Shown in pieces: positions 12,401 to 21,520 of a DNA stretch of 64,000 nt. The translations under genes were made by a program, and so were the position numbers. A model generated the notes under the pieces. The model was not told the origin of the DNA. It did not search any database and saw only the letters and a program-made list of their open reading frames with translations. Source of the DNA: Tiliqua scincoides (taxonomy: Eukaryota > Chordata > Lepidosauria > Squamata > Scincidae); the NCBI RefSeq assembly GCF_035046505.1, contig NC_089821.1, forward strand, positions 62,404,256-62,468,255, given 5' to 3'. Positions within the stretch are counted from its first letter, which is position 1. Each line of letters opens with the position of its first letter.

Positions 12401-15400
12401 CTCTTCTGGTCTTCACCACTCAGAAAAGTTTGGTGTCATCTGCAAACTTGGCTACCTCACTGCTTAGCCCTCTCTCCAAGTCATTTATGAACAGGTTGAA
12501 AAGCACTGGTCCCAGGACAGATCTTTGGGAAACACTGCTTTTCACCTCTCCATTGTGAAAATTGTCCATTGACACCCACAATCTGTTTCCTGATCCTCAG
12601 TCAGCTCCTAATCCAGGAGAGGACCTGCTGTCTTATTCCCTGACTGTGGAGTTTCTTCAGTGGCCTTTGGTGAGGGACCATGTCAAACGCCTTCTGAAAG
12701 TCCAGTTATATAATATCTGCAGGTTCTCCTGCATCCACATCCCTGTTGACTTTTTCAAAGAATTCTGAAAGGTTTGTAAGGCAAGATGTTTGTTTTGACC
12801 TTATTGATAGAAGTCGCTGAGAAGTCCAGTTGTTTTGTATTGATTATCCCTCATAATTTTGTATTGATTGTCCCACATACATTATAATTGTCCTTCATAA
12901 TAATGTATTCATATCAAAAGAAGGAATGGTTCCACTTGCTCTATGTGGTGCTTATGATTTCTTGCAGACTGGGAACGTGTGAGCTGACAGCTGCCTGTTG
13001 TGGGGATCTTGCGTCTGTTTTTAGAGTCAATCCGACACTTACGGAGCTGACTCTGGACTATAACGTTCTGGAGGACTCAGGTGTGCAGCTGCTCTGTGAG
13101 GGACTGAAGCAGCCCAACTGCCATCTGCAGATGTTGGGGTAAGCAACAGTTGGGTGGTGTTTGGCTTCCATGCCCACAAGATGATTAGCACCATGACAGA
13201 TGCGGATTCAGTATGTTTGCCATAATGAGCACAGGGTGCTGTGAAACCAGACCAGGAAAAGGAAGGCCACTCCCTTCCTCCCAGATCGCTACCAGATGCG
13301 ATTGACATTTTGCATAAGGGCAACTGCCAGCAGCATCCTAAATCTAGCACAAGGAGGTGGGGAGTGGAGTCACTGAAATTATTAAACACAGAAACAAACT
13401 GCTTAAAACAATCATAAAGATTCTCAATATGACTTTTCTTTATAAGAGACCCAGCTGGTGGAAAAATAGCAAAGGAGATGGATGTAGCTGAAACGGGCGA
13501 ATTCAGTGTGTGTTTGGGGGGGCCATGAGCACTACCAACTCCAGAGCCCACATCGACCAGGCAGGTTGACCTCGGCTCCAGGTTGAACTTGATAGGCTCT
13601 GTGATCAAGGTCCTGCCTGGGTAGACCTAGGTTCCCACCTTGCCTTGGAGCCCAGATCTACCATCTGGGTAGACCTGGGCTTCCATTCCAGCCAATTTTG
13701 CCAGTGTCCACCCAGTGGGTATTCCTCTGGTGCCCAATTTTGCTCCCCAGCTCGGCGGGCACCCTTGCCTGCTACCTGCTGGTTTTGGGGGGGGGGCCCA
13801 CGCACCCATGGATCCACCCCTGAGCTGAAAAAACACATTTGGGTGAACATTTGGGTCATGATGCTGAAGTCATTTGGGTCATGACATTTGGGTCATGATG
13901 CTGAAGGAAAATTGTGATTATTGTCCAATAATGTTTTGTAGGTATTGGCTCTGCATGGCTGATCCAGCAGGCTTCTTGACTCTCTCGCCCATTTCATTTC
14001 ACCAGCAAGAGATGCCAGTTCTGCAGGAACATGGGAATGTATCCCACAGGCAGTGGCATTCCTAGCGTATTTGACACACAGAGTGGACTGCTCCAGAGCA
14101 TACCTAGTGCCACTGGTACTAGGGCAGATTGCTCCCACTGTGTATTCAGCATTTGAAGCAGCAGGTAGACCTGGCCTCTCCTTCTAGATGATCCAGTGGA
14201 GGCCAGGTCTATTCAGTATTCAAAGGGACAGACACCCTGGTACACCCTTACTGTCTGCACCCAGGGTAGACTGCCCCCCAACTGCCACTCCCTTGGTATG
14301 TCTCTGGGCCACTCCCATTACTCCACCCTTGGTATGCTACAGCCTCAGAGAGGACAGGTATACTAACCATGTGAAGTGACAGGTAGACCTGGCCTCCACA
14401 TCAAGATGAGGAACAAAGTCCATAGGGGAGGCCAGGTCTACTAGCCATCCGAAGCATGGTAAACATGGCCTCCATGTTGAGATCCCTGACAGAGTCCAGG
14501 TCTACCCACCCTTCAGAACAGAGGATAGACCAGGGCTGACGGGCTTTGACTCCTGGGGCATAATTAATTGATGCCCAGGGTGGACTACACCCCTGCTCCA
14601 CCCTAGGTACCTACTGCCCTCAGGTTCCCAGTCTCAGTTTGGATCAGGAATTCAGTCTGTACGTGTGACATATATGCTTCACTCCCCTCCACCAACAGCT
14701 GAACCGAGCCCACCTGTTTTTTCCTGCTTGTGGCTTTCAGTTTCCCCTCCCTGCTAAATAGCCAGGCCACAGCGCTGTGACCTCATAAGCAGTACTCAGG
14801 AGCTGTACAGCCTTTGCTTCATGTGGACAAAGGCAGGAAGGGGGGCACGCACGCCATACCTGTCTGGTGCAAGTGATCTGGGTGAGGACTTGCAGAGCAG
14901 GCTTGCTTCTGCCACCTCTGCATGTGCACTGCATTCTCTCCAGCTTTAGGGGAAGGAAATGAGTAATCTTTCCTTCCCCACTCAAGAGTCTGCATCTGTG
15001 TGAGAACCAAAACAGCACTCAAGAATCAGTGGGACTTCTCTGGGACTCCTTTAGGGACTCCTCCCTAAATGTGCCTGCCTAGATGCCATCTTTATGGCTT
15101 ATTGGGGGGGGGGGGGAATGGGAGGAGGTCAGGATTCTTGAGAGGCCTTGTCGCTTCATTCTGATGCTGGGAAAGAGGCCTTTACAATCTCCAAACAGAT
15201 AAGAACATAAGAACAGCCCCACTGGATCAGACCATAGGCCCATCTAGTTCAGCTTCCTGTATCTCACAGCGGCCCACCAAATGCCCCAGGGAGCACACCA
15301 GATAACAAGAGACCTCATCCTGGTGCCCTCCCCTACATCTGGCATTCTGACTTAACCCATTCCTAAAATCAGAAGGTTGTACTTGCACATCATGGCTTGT

Positions 15401-18400
15401 AACCTGTACTGGATTTTTCCTCCAGAAATTTGTCCAATCCCCTTTTAAAGGCATCTAGGCCAGATGCCGTCACCACATCCTGTGGCAAGGAGTTCCACAG
15501 ACCAACCACACGCTGTGTAAAGAAATATTTTATTTTGTCTGTTCTAACTCTCCCAACACTCAATTTTAGCGGTTGTCCCCTGGTTCTGGTGTTATATGAA
15601 AAATGTTCAGGAGGGGATGTCACTGTGGAAAACATGGAAGGGAGGAAGGTTTTTTTTTCTTTTAAAAAACAAAACAAAAACAAAAACCAAAGATGCTTTT
15701 CTGTCTCTTTCAGGTTGGGGCACTGCAGCCTGACAGCAGCTTGTTGTGGCGCTCTCTCTTCTGTTCTAGCCACCAGCCAGTCTCTGACAGAGCTGGTTGT
15801 GGAGTGTAACACTCTGGGAGATGCAGGCGTGAAGTTCCTGGGTGAGGGACTGAAGCACCCACGTTGCAGGCTGCAGAAGCTAAAGCAAGTAACGGTGGGG
15901 AAGGGTGGCACTGACGAGGAGGCTTAGCTTGTGGCCTTCAGAGAGAATGAAGGGATCCCAGAAAGAGACGCTCCTTCTGTCCTCTGTAACTGGGTGCCTG
16001 TTTTTGGCTGCAGTGCTTCTGCTTTTAGACCAGGGACAGGTCTAATTGATTCAAGGTTACTTCCAGTTCTCTGGTTCTGACCTATTTACTTTCCATAGCT
16101 CTAGTGTTGTTTTCCCCATTAGACTTAAAATGTCTGACCTCGAGCAACAGCTGCGTCACCACTCATGCTGCCTGCTACTGATTCAGCGTGGAAAGTTTCT
16201 GATCCAGAAATCCTTAGGAATATGGAACCCAGTTTTTGCTGTGTAGACAATATCCCTTCTAATAGCTGAAGGCCTATTGAGAGAGCCATTTTGCAATTCA
16301 CCTTCTATTCTTGGAGAACATCGCACCATGTTAGATGCAGGAGTCACATTTGAAGAGAATAGTGGGGCGAACTGGAGACACAGGAAGAGTCTCCTTATGC
16401 AGCATCCCTTTAATCACAAAGGAACCTTGTTCTGTAAGACGTGTAGTTCTGACACTTCTACTGTGTCATGTCAGAATGAAGTTCCATGGAGATTAAACTT
16501 TGTCATGTGTGAAGTGGCAACCAGAGGAAGTAGGATAATGAAGCACTGAACCTCTCCTGACACTTTCCCTTGGTACTCCTCTGACTCATGGAGTCCAGGG
16601 ATACCTGCTATGCAGAGTGACGGGTAGTCCTGGCCTTTGCATCGGGATGTCCCCAGTGGAGGCCTGCTCTACTTGCCATTCAAAGTATTGATGGTGGTTG
16701 TGTTTGACCATAATTGGGCAACTGCTTGTCTCCTGCAGCTTGTATAATTGTGATCTCAGCCCTGCTTGCTGCAAGGATCTCGCCTCTGTCCTCAGCAGCA
16801 ACGGAATGATGTCTGAACTGCTCCTGGGAAGCAACAAACTTGGGGAACTGGGAATGAAGCTTCTGTGTGAAGGACTGAAGCATCCACACTGCAGGTTACG
16901 TAAATTGTGGTAAGAAAGAGCTGGATTCCTTTCTGGCTGCAGTCATTGGCACCCGGACCATGATCTGGAGGTGTTCAGTTGCGTATTAGTATGAAAAACA
17001 TTTCTATACCACTTTTCAAAACCAAACTGCACAAAGTGGTTTACCTAGGAAAATAAAGTGCACTGTCCCATTTTCAGGAAGTTGAGACCTGTCCTCTCAC
17101 TTTCCTAAGCTTCCCTTCTCTCTCTATTCCACACTCTCCCCCATCCAACATGGCCTGAATCTGCTTTTCCGAAATCTGTTTACTTGCCTATCTCATCCAA
17201 GACTCCTTCAAACCCATCCCTCCTCCACCACTCATGATAATCAATCCAACCACTCCCCTTCCTGCCTTTCTATGTCTGCCTCCCCTCCATCCTGCCTGAT
17301 CTTTTTGTCCTTTCACTGAGCTGCAGCTGTCTTCCCTTCCATCCCTCCACAAGCCTTTACCACATAGCACGTTGCTTGACCAAAGTGTGTTTGTGTCCTG
17401 CAGCCTGTGTGGGTCTGAAATCACACCTGGTGCTTGCAAGGAGCTCTCCTCTGCCCTCAGGATGAGCCCAAAGCTGGAGAGTATTGATTTCTGGGACAAC
17501 CCCTTGGAAGATTTTGGAGTCCGACTGCTCTGTGAGGGGCTCAAAGACCCAGGCTGCAGATTGCAAGTTCTATCGTAAGAAAGAAATCCGACTTTCAAAA
17601 TACACAGCACAAAGTACACTTATACTTATTGACTGTACCTATGTGTGCAGGTAGAATTTTTCTGCATGGTAATCATTTTATAGATGAATTGGGGCCCAAT
17701 CCTATCCAACTTTCCAGCACCAATGCAGCCACCATGCAGCCCCATCATAAGGGAACAAGCATTCCCTTACCTTGAGGAGGTCTCTGTGACTGCCTTCCCA
17801 CTGCAGGATGCAGCAGGCTCCACATTGGCATGGCTGCACCAGTGCTTGAAAATTGGACCGGATTTGGCCCTCAGTTCTTCAGGGTGGGGCAGGCTGCATG
17901 TCTAAGGCTTGTAGCAAAATGTCTTTGGCGTCCATCACCCCCAGGTTAATCTTGGAATCTTGTCTTCGTGTTGCTGGACGTGTCTGTGTTCCTTACACTG
18001 TAAATGGCTGTAGTAGCAATAGCAAAGCTCACCTTCTGTGCCATTTTTCTCTGTTTACTCCAGCAGCAGTGGAAGTGGTTCTTCTCCTAACTGCCCTCAG
18101 AGGTCCCTTTGTCATCCCAGGGGAAGCTCCCTGGTGCGGATAGGCTTGCCAAGAGAAGGCAGTCACAAAAGTGGCAGGCACTACCTTTGTACTGGGCCTT
18201 TGAGGGCAACTGCCCAAGGGTTCTGACCAGTAGCATAGCTAGAGGGGAGTTACTGCACAACATTTTGCAGGCACCTGAACGCGCCTTGCAAGCAACTCCT
18301 CTCCTTCAGAGCTATTTTGGTTGGCAAAAGGAAAACGGAGGTGTCTCCTGCATTTTTCTCTCACCAAGCGGAATAGCTCCAAAGGGGAGGGGCTGCTTGC

Positions 18401-21036
18401 AAAGCGTGTTCTGCCACCTGCAAAACGTAGTACTATGACCCCCCCTTCTAGCTACGCTACTGTTCTGACCCTTTAAACCAGCCCTGTTTCAAATCATTTG
18501 TATTACAAATTATGAAATAGGTAACAGTGCACAAAAAGTAGCGATGGCGCTGTTATTGAGCTTTTCCACAGCAGTCAACGAGGACTAGGAAGTTGCCTGT
18601 TTTCTTCCCTTGAAAGCTGCAATTCTCATTTGGTTGGATTCTATAACAAATTCTGTGTCATGAATACCTGTAATGCTCATACTGTGAAATAGAATGATCA
18701 GAATTAGGATCATGAAGAGATCTGGATGGCTGAGGGTCATTTCACTGGACAGGGAAGGTTCTCCTTGAATTATCCACTTCAGCGTTGGGTGGAAATATGG
18801 ACATCACATCCTGAAGTATTGGCGAAAGGTCAGATTTCAACAAGTAGTTATTTATATGGTGCTTTGCAGGATGTTGAACTGCAAGTTGACAGCAGCTTCC
18901 TGTGAGGATCTCTGCTCTGCCCTCAGCACCAGTCGGAATCTGAAGGAGCTGCTGCTGGAGGGGAATGAACTAGGAGACGCAGGAGTCCGGCTGCTGTGCA
19001 AGGGGCTCAGGCAGCCCAGCTGCAGGCTGAGGAAAATAGGGTATGTAGGAGCCTCTGTCTCTTTTCAGGAACGATCCTTTTCTTGGCCTCATACAATTTT
19101 GGGGTCGGTCACATCCATCTTTTTCCTGAGAGTTTAGCGTACGGCTGAGGAACAGAAGGGCATGTAGCCAAATTCCAGCCATGTGTGGCATTGGCCAGAA
19201 GAATGGTGGAGGCAAAGGGAAGTTGCCTGTTCAGGAAGTTCTTCATTTGAATATGGGCTTCCGTGAAGTGCTGGCTTGTGGGCTGCAGGGTGAGTGTGTT
19301 TCCCACAGACAAGGCCAGAGAAAGGAGTGTTTGAAGAAGGGGAAAGAGGCGTGAGGCAGTGAAGGGAGAGAGCAGAGAGATGGAAGTGAAAGGTGAGGCT
19401 GAAGAGGAAGCGAAAGAGGAGGGTGATGGATGGAGATGAAGGGGGACTGGGAAACCACAAGGGGCATGTGAGAGGTGAAGAAAGAGGGAAGGAGCAGGAG
19501 GCTGGGCAGATGGCAGGAAGAGAGACGGAAACCAAGGGAAAGGAGAAAAACCAAGCATCTCCCTCCTGGACTGCCCAGGGTCTGTTTTGGCTGCAAGGCT
19601 TTGGTCAGTACTAGGATCTCCCTCTCTACTAGGAGTGAACCAGGACCACTGAGCTGGCAGGGATAGTCCAGGCATAGACAGTCCCCCCTCCCCCCTGTGA
19701 ACCTAGTGCTAGGCTGAATTCCTTGTGACAGGTGACAGAAAGCGGTGAGAAGCATGAGACACAACTGAGGACTTGTTCTGTTTGGAAAGGGTGCGACTCC
19801 ACTGACAGGAGAAGAATAAATGGTTGAATAGCATCCCTTTCATTTTGGTTTCCTTGTGGTCATATGCTGGCAGGGTGGGTCCTGTATGCCATGGATGCTG
19901 TATATACCTTTTATTGAAAGACTTTATATAAATCTTCTTCTTCTTAATAATACCCCAGACACAGACACGCATGGATGTGGGTATCTCAGGAAGGGACAGC
20001 TTTGCCTAAGAAACCTACCTTAGAAAATTCAACTAGAGTAAATGTCACCGATTGTCCCTTGCAGAATCCTACATAGTGTTGTGTGGGCCTCCCTTCAAAG
20101 CCGTGGCAGCCTGCTCTTCCTGTGGCAGCCGCCCCCACTGCTCAACAACGTGACCTGGGTGGGCCTCCTGCTGCAAAGCCTGCTGGGGCGAGCTCCGCCA
20201 CCGTCCCCAGCTAGCGCCCAACCTGGCGACCACTTCTGGGTTTGCCATGGGGCATCTGGGTCACCGTTGCCCTCATCCCAGCCAGCTGGTTTGTCAGCTG
20301 TGCAGACACACAGCTGCAGCCTCAGGGATCTGACCTGGAGCCTGATATGACAACCAAGTACAGAGGCTGCAAGGGCAAGCAGGCCCCAGCAATGCTTAGA
20401 GGAGGGGGGAGCAAAGTAAGGGTGTGGGAATGGACCGTGCATAAATTGGGAGCAGGGCAGGAAAAGATGGGGTGGAAGCAGGGGGACCCTGTACATAAAA
20501 ACCTTTTGTTGGCTGATGAGTAGCTCAGAGAGTGGGTAGGTTCCACACCAGCCAGGGTTGTTACCCATGACCCCCTGAGTGAAAGCGCAGGAGGAGGAAG
20601 CCAGGTGACTTAACCTGGCTGTGTTCATCTGCGGTGAGCCCCAGAAGGTTCCTTGGGTTTCCGCCCTGGATGGTATGCCTTTGCTGTCTGTGGCAGCTGT
20701 GGTAGAATGGACCAGGCAGGCTGCCACACTACCCTGACCATACAGCTATAATTCTAGGAGTTGGATTTTGTGGGTCTTCACAAAGAAAATTTTCACAGCG
20801 CAAACCCAGAAATACTCAGGATCCTTGGGAAGACACAATGACAGTTCAACGCTTTGAAAAGCATGTTAGTTTTGCAATGCAGAGATACTCCATTAAGTAT
20901 TGCTCCATTTCCACTGCCTTGAAAAATAAGCATTTTTCTTTCACACAGCCTGGATACTGACAAATTAATGGAAGAGACTGTGGAAGAGCTGGTTTCCCTG
21001 AAAAGGTTCAAGCCTGATCTCATTATAGACACCTAG
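3079..21036 (+). CDS. Gene A: NLRP-like NACHT-LRR receptor, no PYD (11-exon model)
   Basis: Model joins 3079-3097, 3956-5627, 6654-6740, 7700-7870, 9035-9208, 10138-10308, 12968-13138, 15714-15884, 16739-16909, 17404-17574, 18870-19040 and 20949-21036. The total is 3237 nt, an exact multiple of three, coding 1078 residues plus TAG. Order: 6-residue lead, FISNA (about 8-75), NACHT with Walker [10 protein letters not shown] (90-98) and Walker [12 protein letters not shown] (164-174), winged-helix/HD2 region to about 563, half LRR to 592, sixteen ribonuclease-inhibitor-type LRRs to about 1049, and a 29-residue tail. NLRPs are cytosolic NTP-driven oligomerising sensors in innate immunity. The usual N-terminal pyrin domain was not found. 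All splice sites are GT-AG except one GC-AG. Orthology to a named NLRP cannot be decided here, so no symbol is given. Exons 2-12 are well supported; exon 1 is inferred from splice phase and CpG context. Confidence 0.85.
3956..5627 (+). CDS. Gene A exon 2: FISNA-NACHT-winged helix/HD2
   Basis: Large single exon typical of NLRP genes. The acceptor is at 3954-3955 and the donor GTAAGT at 5628, leaving phase 2. The product starts with a FISNA-like segment ([10 protein letters not shown]), then Walker [10 protein letters not shown], then [11 protein letters not shown] (Walker B with the extra acidic residue common in NACHT), then a TTRPSAL sensor-1-type segment. [14 protein letters not shown] and [15 protein letters not shown] are the usual NLR winged-helix and HD2 motifs. 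No stop or frameshift interrupts it. It is clearly paralogous to the exon at 33393-35037: the two share EEYFHx[14 protein letters not shown] and LRGLCSLAA. Confidence 0.93.
5628..6653 (+). other. Gene A intron 2
   Basis: No gene or clear transposon recognised; contains a C homopolymer near 6271-6282. Short frames here are not conserved with the NLRP exons. Confidence 0.4.
6654..6740 (+). CDS. Gene A exon 3: half-LRR linker
   Basis: An 87-bp exon between an acceptor ending TTTTTAG and a GTAAGC donor, phase 2 to phase 2, coding 29 residues. Its core, [20 protein letters not shown], has the LCxAL...PxxxIxxV pattern of the second half of an NLRP leucine-rich repeat. It bridges the NACHT exon and the first full LRR exon. 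Gene B has the matching exon at 47970-48044. Confidence 0.8.
7700..7870 (+). CDS. Gene A exon 4: LRR pair 1
   Basis: 171-bp modular exon, phase 2 to 2, bounded by CACAG and GTAAGC. It codes the ribonuclease-inhibitor-type pair ([18 protein letters not shown] then [13 protein letters not shown]). The Cys and Leu positions match the other LRR exons of the gene. Confidence 0.92.
8247..8365 (-). mobile_element. L2-type LINE 3' end
   Basis: (AAT)n tail, then CCGCCTTTCTCCCC and AAGGCGGCTTACAAC, on the minus strand in the intron between LRR exons 1 and 2. Only the last 120 bp or so of the element remain. Confidence 0.75.
9035..9208 (+). CDS. Gene A exon 5: LRR pair 2 (174 bp)
   Basis: LRR exon with acceptor TTTAG and donor GTGAGT, phase 2 to 2. 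It codes [18 protein letters not shown] and then [13 protein letters not shown]. It is one codon longer than the other LRR exons: the segment [10 protein letters not shown] carries an extra residue where the others have NxLGD. The frame is preserved. Confidence 0.9.
9555..9690 (-). mobile_element. LINE-like 3' end with (TTTA)n tail
   Basis: A TTTTA-rich tail is followed by ATATCCCACCTTTCCC and AAAGTGGCTTACAAAG, a relative of the L2-type 3' ends in reverse orientation. Truncated. Confidence 0.5.
10138..10308 (+). CDS. Gene A exon 6: LRR pair 3
   Basis: 171-bp LRR exon between CATGCAG and GTAAGT, phase 2 to 2. It codes [18 protein letters not shown], then [18 protein letters not shown] and [10 protein letters not shown]. 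It is very close to the family consensus and has no lesions. Confidence 0.93.
10610..10890 (+). mobile_element. Sauria-like tRNA-derived SINE
   Basis: A degraded B-box-like stretch (GAATTGAAATTCCTGCTC) is followed by GGGCCAGTCGCTCTTTGTC and then CTCAGGGTTGTTGTGAGGAC. This order is remembered from squamate Sauria SINEs. It ends in an AAATAAATAA tail. Family named from memory of the consensus, not from a search. Confidence 0.55.
11455..12790 (-). mobile_element. CR1 LINE fragment, 3' half of ORF2
   Basis: Reverse-strand translation gives CR1 signatures: [47 protein letters not shown]. The 3' end GATCAGGCC lies at about 11.46 kb and the 5' break is near the EFFEKV segment. Several frames are needed to follow it, so it is decayed. 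It fills most of the intron before LRR exon 7 of the gene. Confidence 0.85.
12968..13138 (+). CDS. Gene A exon 7: LRR pair 4
   Basis: 171-bp LRR exon between TTGCAG and GTAAGC, phase 2 to 2. It codes [18 protein letters not shown], then [15 protein letters not shown] and [11 protein letters not shown] minus-strand CR1 fragment ends about 180 bp upstream without touching the splice site. Confidence 0.93.
13560..14620. repeat. Cluster of hairpin units (GTAGACCTGGCCTC family)
   Basis: Short imperfect hairpins with arms GTAGACCTGGCCTC and GAGGCCAGGTCTAC recur at 14165-14211, 14383-14441 and 14459-14506, with related pieces around 13621-13690. A further copy is at 16624-16672. They lie in introns of the gene A LRR region. 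Identity unknown. Confidence 0.5.
15195..15605 (-). mobile_element. CR1 LINE 3' end
   Basis: Begins AAGAACATAAGAACAGCCCC, the reverse of the CR1 3' tail seen at 38.7 kb. The reverse translation contains [20 protein letters not shown] and [16 protein letters not shown]. It ends about 110 bp before LRR exon 8 of gene A. Confidence 0.85.
15714..15884 (+). CDS. Gene A exon 8: LRR pair 5 (GC donor)
   Basis: 171-bp LRR exon with acceptor TTTCAG, coding [18 protein letters not shown], then [15 protein letters not shown] and [10 protein letters not shown]. The exon must end at 15884 to keep 171 bp and phase 2. The donor there is GCAAGT, so this is a GC-AG intron. The next GT, at 15889, would add 4 bp and break the frame. 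A CR1 3' end stops only about 110 bp upstream of the acceptor. Confidence 0.88.
16739..16909 (+). CDS. Gene A exon 9: LRR pair 6
   Basis: 171-bp LRR exon between CCTGCAG and GTAAGA, phase 2 to 2. It codes [18 protein letters not shown], then [15 protein letters not shown] and [10 protein letters not shown]. Intact. Confidence 0.92.
16985..17060 (-). mobile_element. Short LINE/SINE 3' remnant
   Basis: Contains CAAAGTGGTTTACC, as in the GGTTTACAG-type 3' ends elsewhere. About 75 bp remain. Confidence 0.4.
17404..17574 (+). CDS. Gene A exon 10: LRR pair 7
   Basis: 171-bp LRR exon between CCTGCAG and GTAAGA, phase 2 to 2. It codes [18 protein letters not shown], then [15 protein letters not shown] and [10 protein letters not shown]. 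The first repeat departs from the LxxCxL signature (GSEI), so it is the most diverged LRR of gene A. Confidence 0.9.
17690..17880. repeat. Foldback MITE-like element
   Basis: Starts GCCCAATCCTATCC. The left arm CAGCACCAATGCAGCC is mirrored by GGCTGCACCAGTGCTTG near the right end, so the element can fold on itself. A member of the CCCAATCCTA family; superfamily not assigned. Confidence 0.5.
18228..18462. mobile_element. hAT-type non-autonomous element with target duplication
   Basis: The left end CAGTAGCATAGCTAG and the right end CTAGCTACGCTACTG are inverted copies. They are flanked by the duplicated host sequence TTCTGAC (18221-18227 and 18463-18469), extendable to 8 bp by boundary choice. 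About 235 bp, no coding capacity, in the intron before the last LRR exon of gene A. Confidence 0.75.
18870..19040 (+). CDS. Gene A exon 11: LRR pair 8
   Basis: 171-bp LRR exon between TTTGCAG and GTATGT, phase 2 to 2. It codes [18 protein letters not shown], then [15 protein letters not shown] and [10 protein letters not shown]. Last full LRR pair before the tail. Confidence 0.92.
19041..20948 (+). other. Gene A last intron
   Basis: No exon recognised. A purine-rich (GGA/GAA) tract at about 19300-19560 opens long frames on both strands that carry no family motif. A TTGCAG at 20061 looks like an acceptor, but what follows does not code an LRR. Confidence 0.45.
20949..21036 (+). CDS. Gene A terminal exon with stop
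   Basis: Acceptor TTCACACAG, entry in phase 2, then 29 codons and TAG at 21034-21036. The peptide contains [11 protein letters not shown]-like and KPDLIID elements (seen as [19 protein letters not shown]). This resembles the amphipathic helix plus KPxL tail that closes many NLRP proteins. The exact codon total across the model supports it as the true last exon. Confidence 0.8.
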
Positions 21037-21520
21037 AAGAAGTTACAGTGGTGAGTAAGGACAATAATGGATAAGGAAAGACTACCAGGATCACTGAATG
21101 GAGTTCAAATGAAGCAGATCACCTGCTTCCATCACTGAGCAGCAGCAAAGCCAACATTCCGGTTCCCCTTCCAGCCAGCAGCAACAGTCAAGATGGGAAG
21201 CAACTTTGAGCCTAGAGGAACTAGATCTGCCTATGGACCCTTCACCGCTCAGGATTTGGGCAGCCTTCTAAGAAATGCTGTCACTGGTATTGTAATATGC
21301 ATATCTACCTTAGCTGTTTGCTGGCTGCATGGACCAGATGCTGAAAATATCCTACCTCAGAAGGCCAATGCTGCTCTCCCCAAGTCTTAGAATACTAAAA
21401 AGAAGCAATCGGAAACCACTTCCAGTTTGCAGTCACCCCTGCTGAGTCTTACTCTACACTGACTCTGAAAAGCTACAATTTTTGCTTGCCTCAACCAATA
21501 AATATATGCACATGCATGTT
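21037..21520 (+). other. Gene A 3' UTR with AATAAA
   Basis: No open frame of note. A canonical AATAAA lies at 21497-21502, about 460 bp after the stop, and another at 21701-21706 inside the first unit of the tandem duplication. The first is the more likely poly(A) signal; the second could give a longer 3' UTR. Confidence 0.5.

Noticed and set aside
19109-19764. Minus-strand frames of 130-190 codons
   Set aside because: They arise from the purine-rich intron tract and translate to Ser/Pro/Leu low complexity without motifs.
20042-20350. Possible exon after TTGCAG at 20061
   Set aside because: The translation has none of the LRR Leu/Cys positions and no donor at 171 bp. The true next exon is at 20949.
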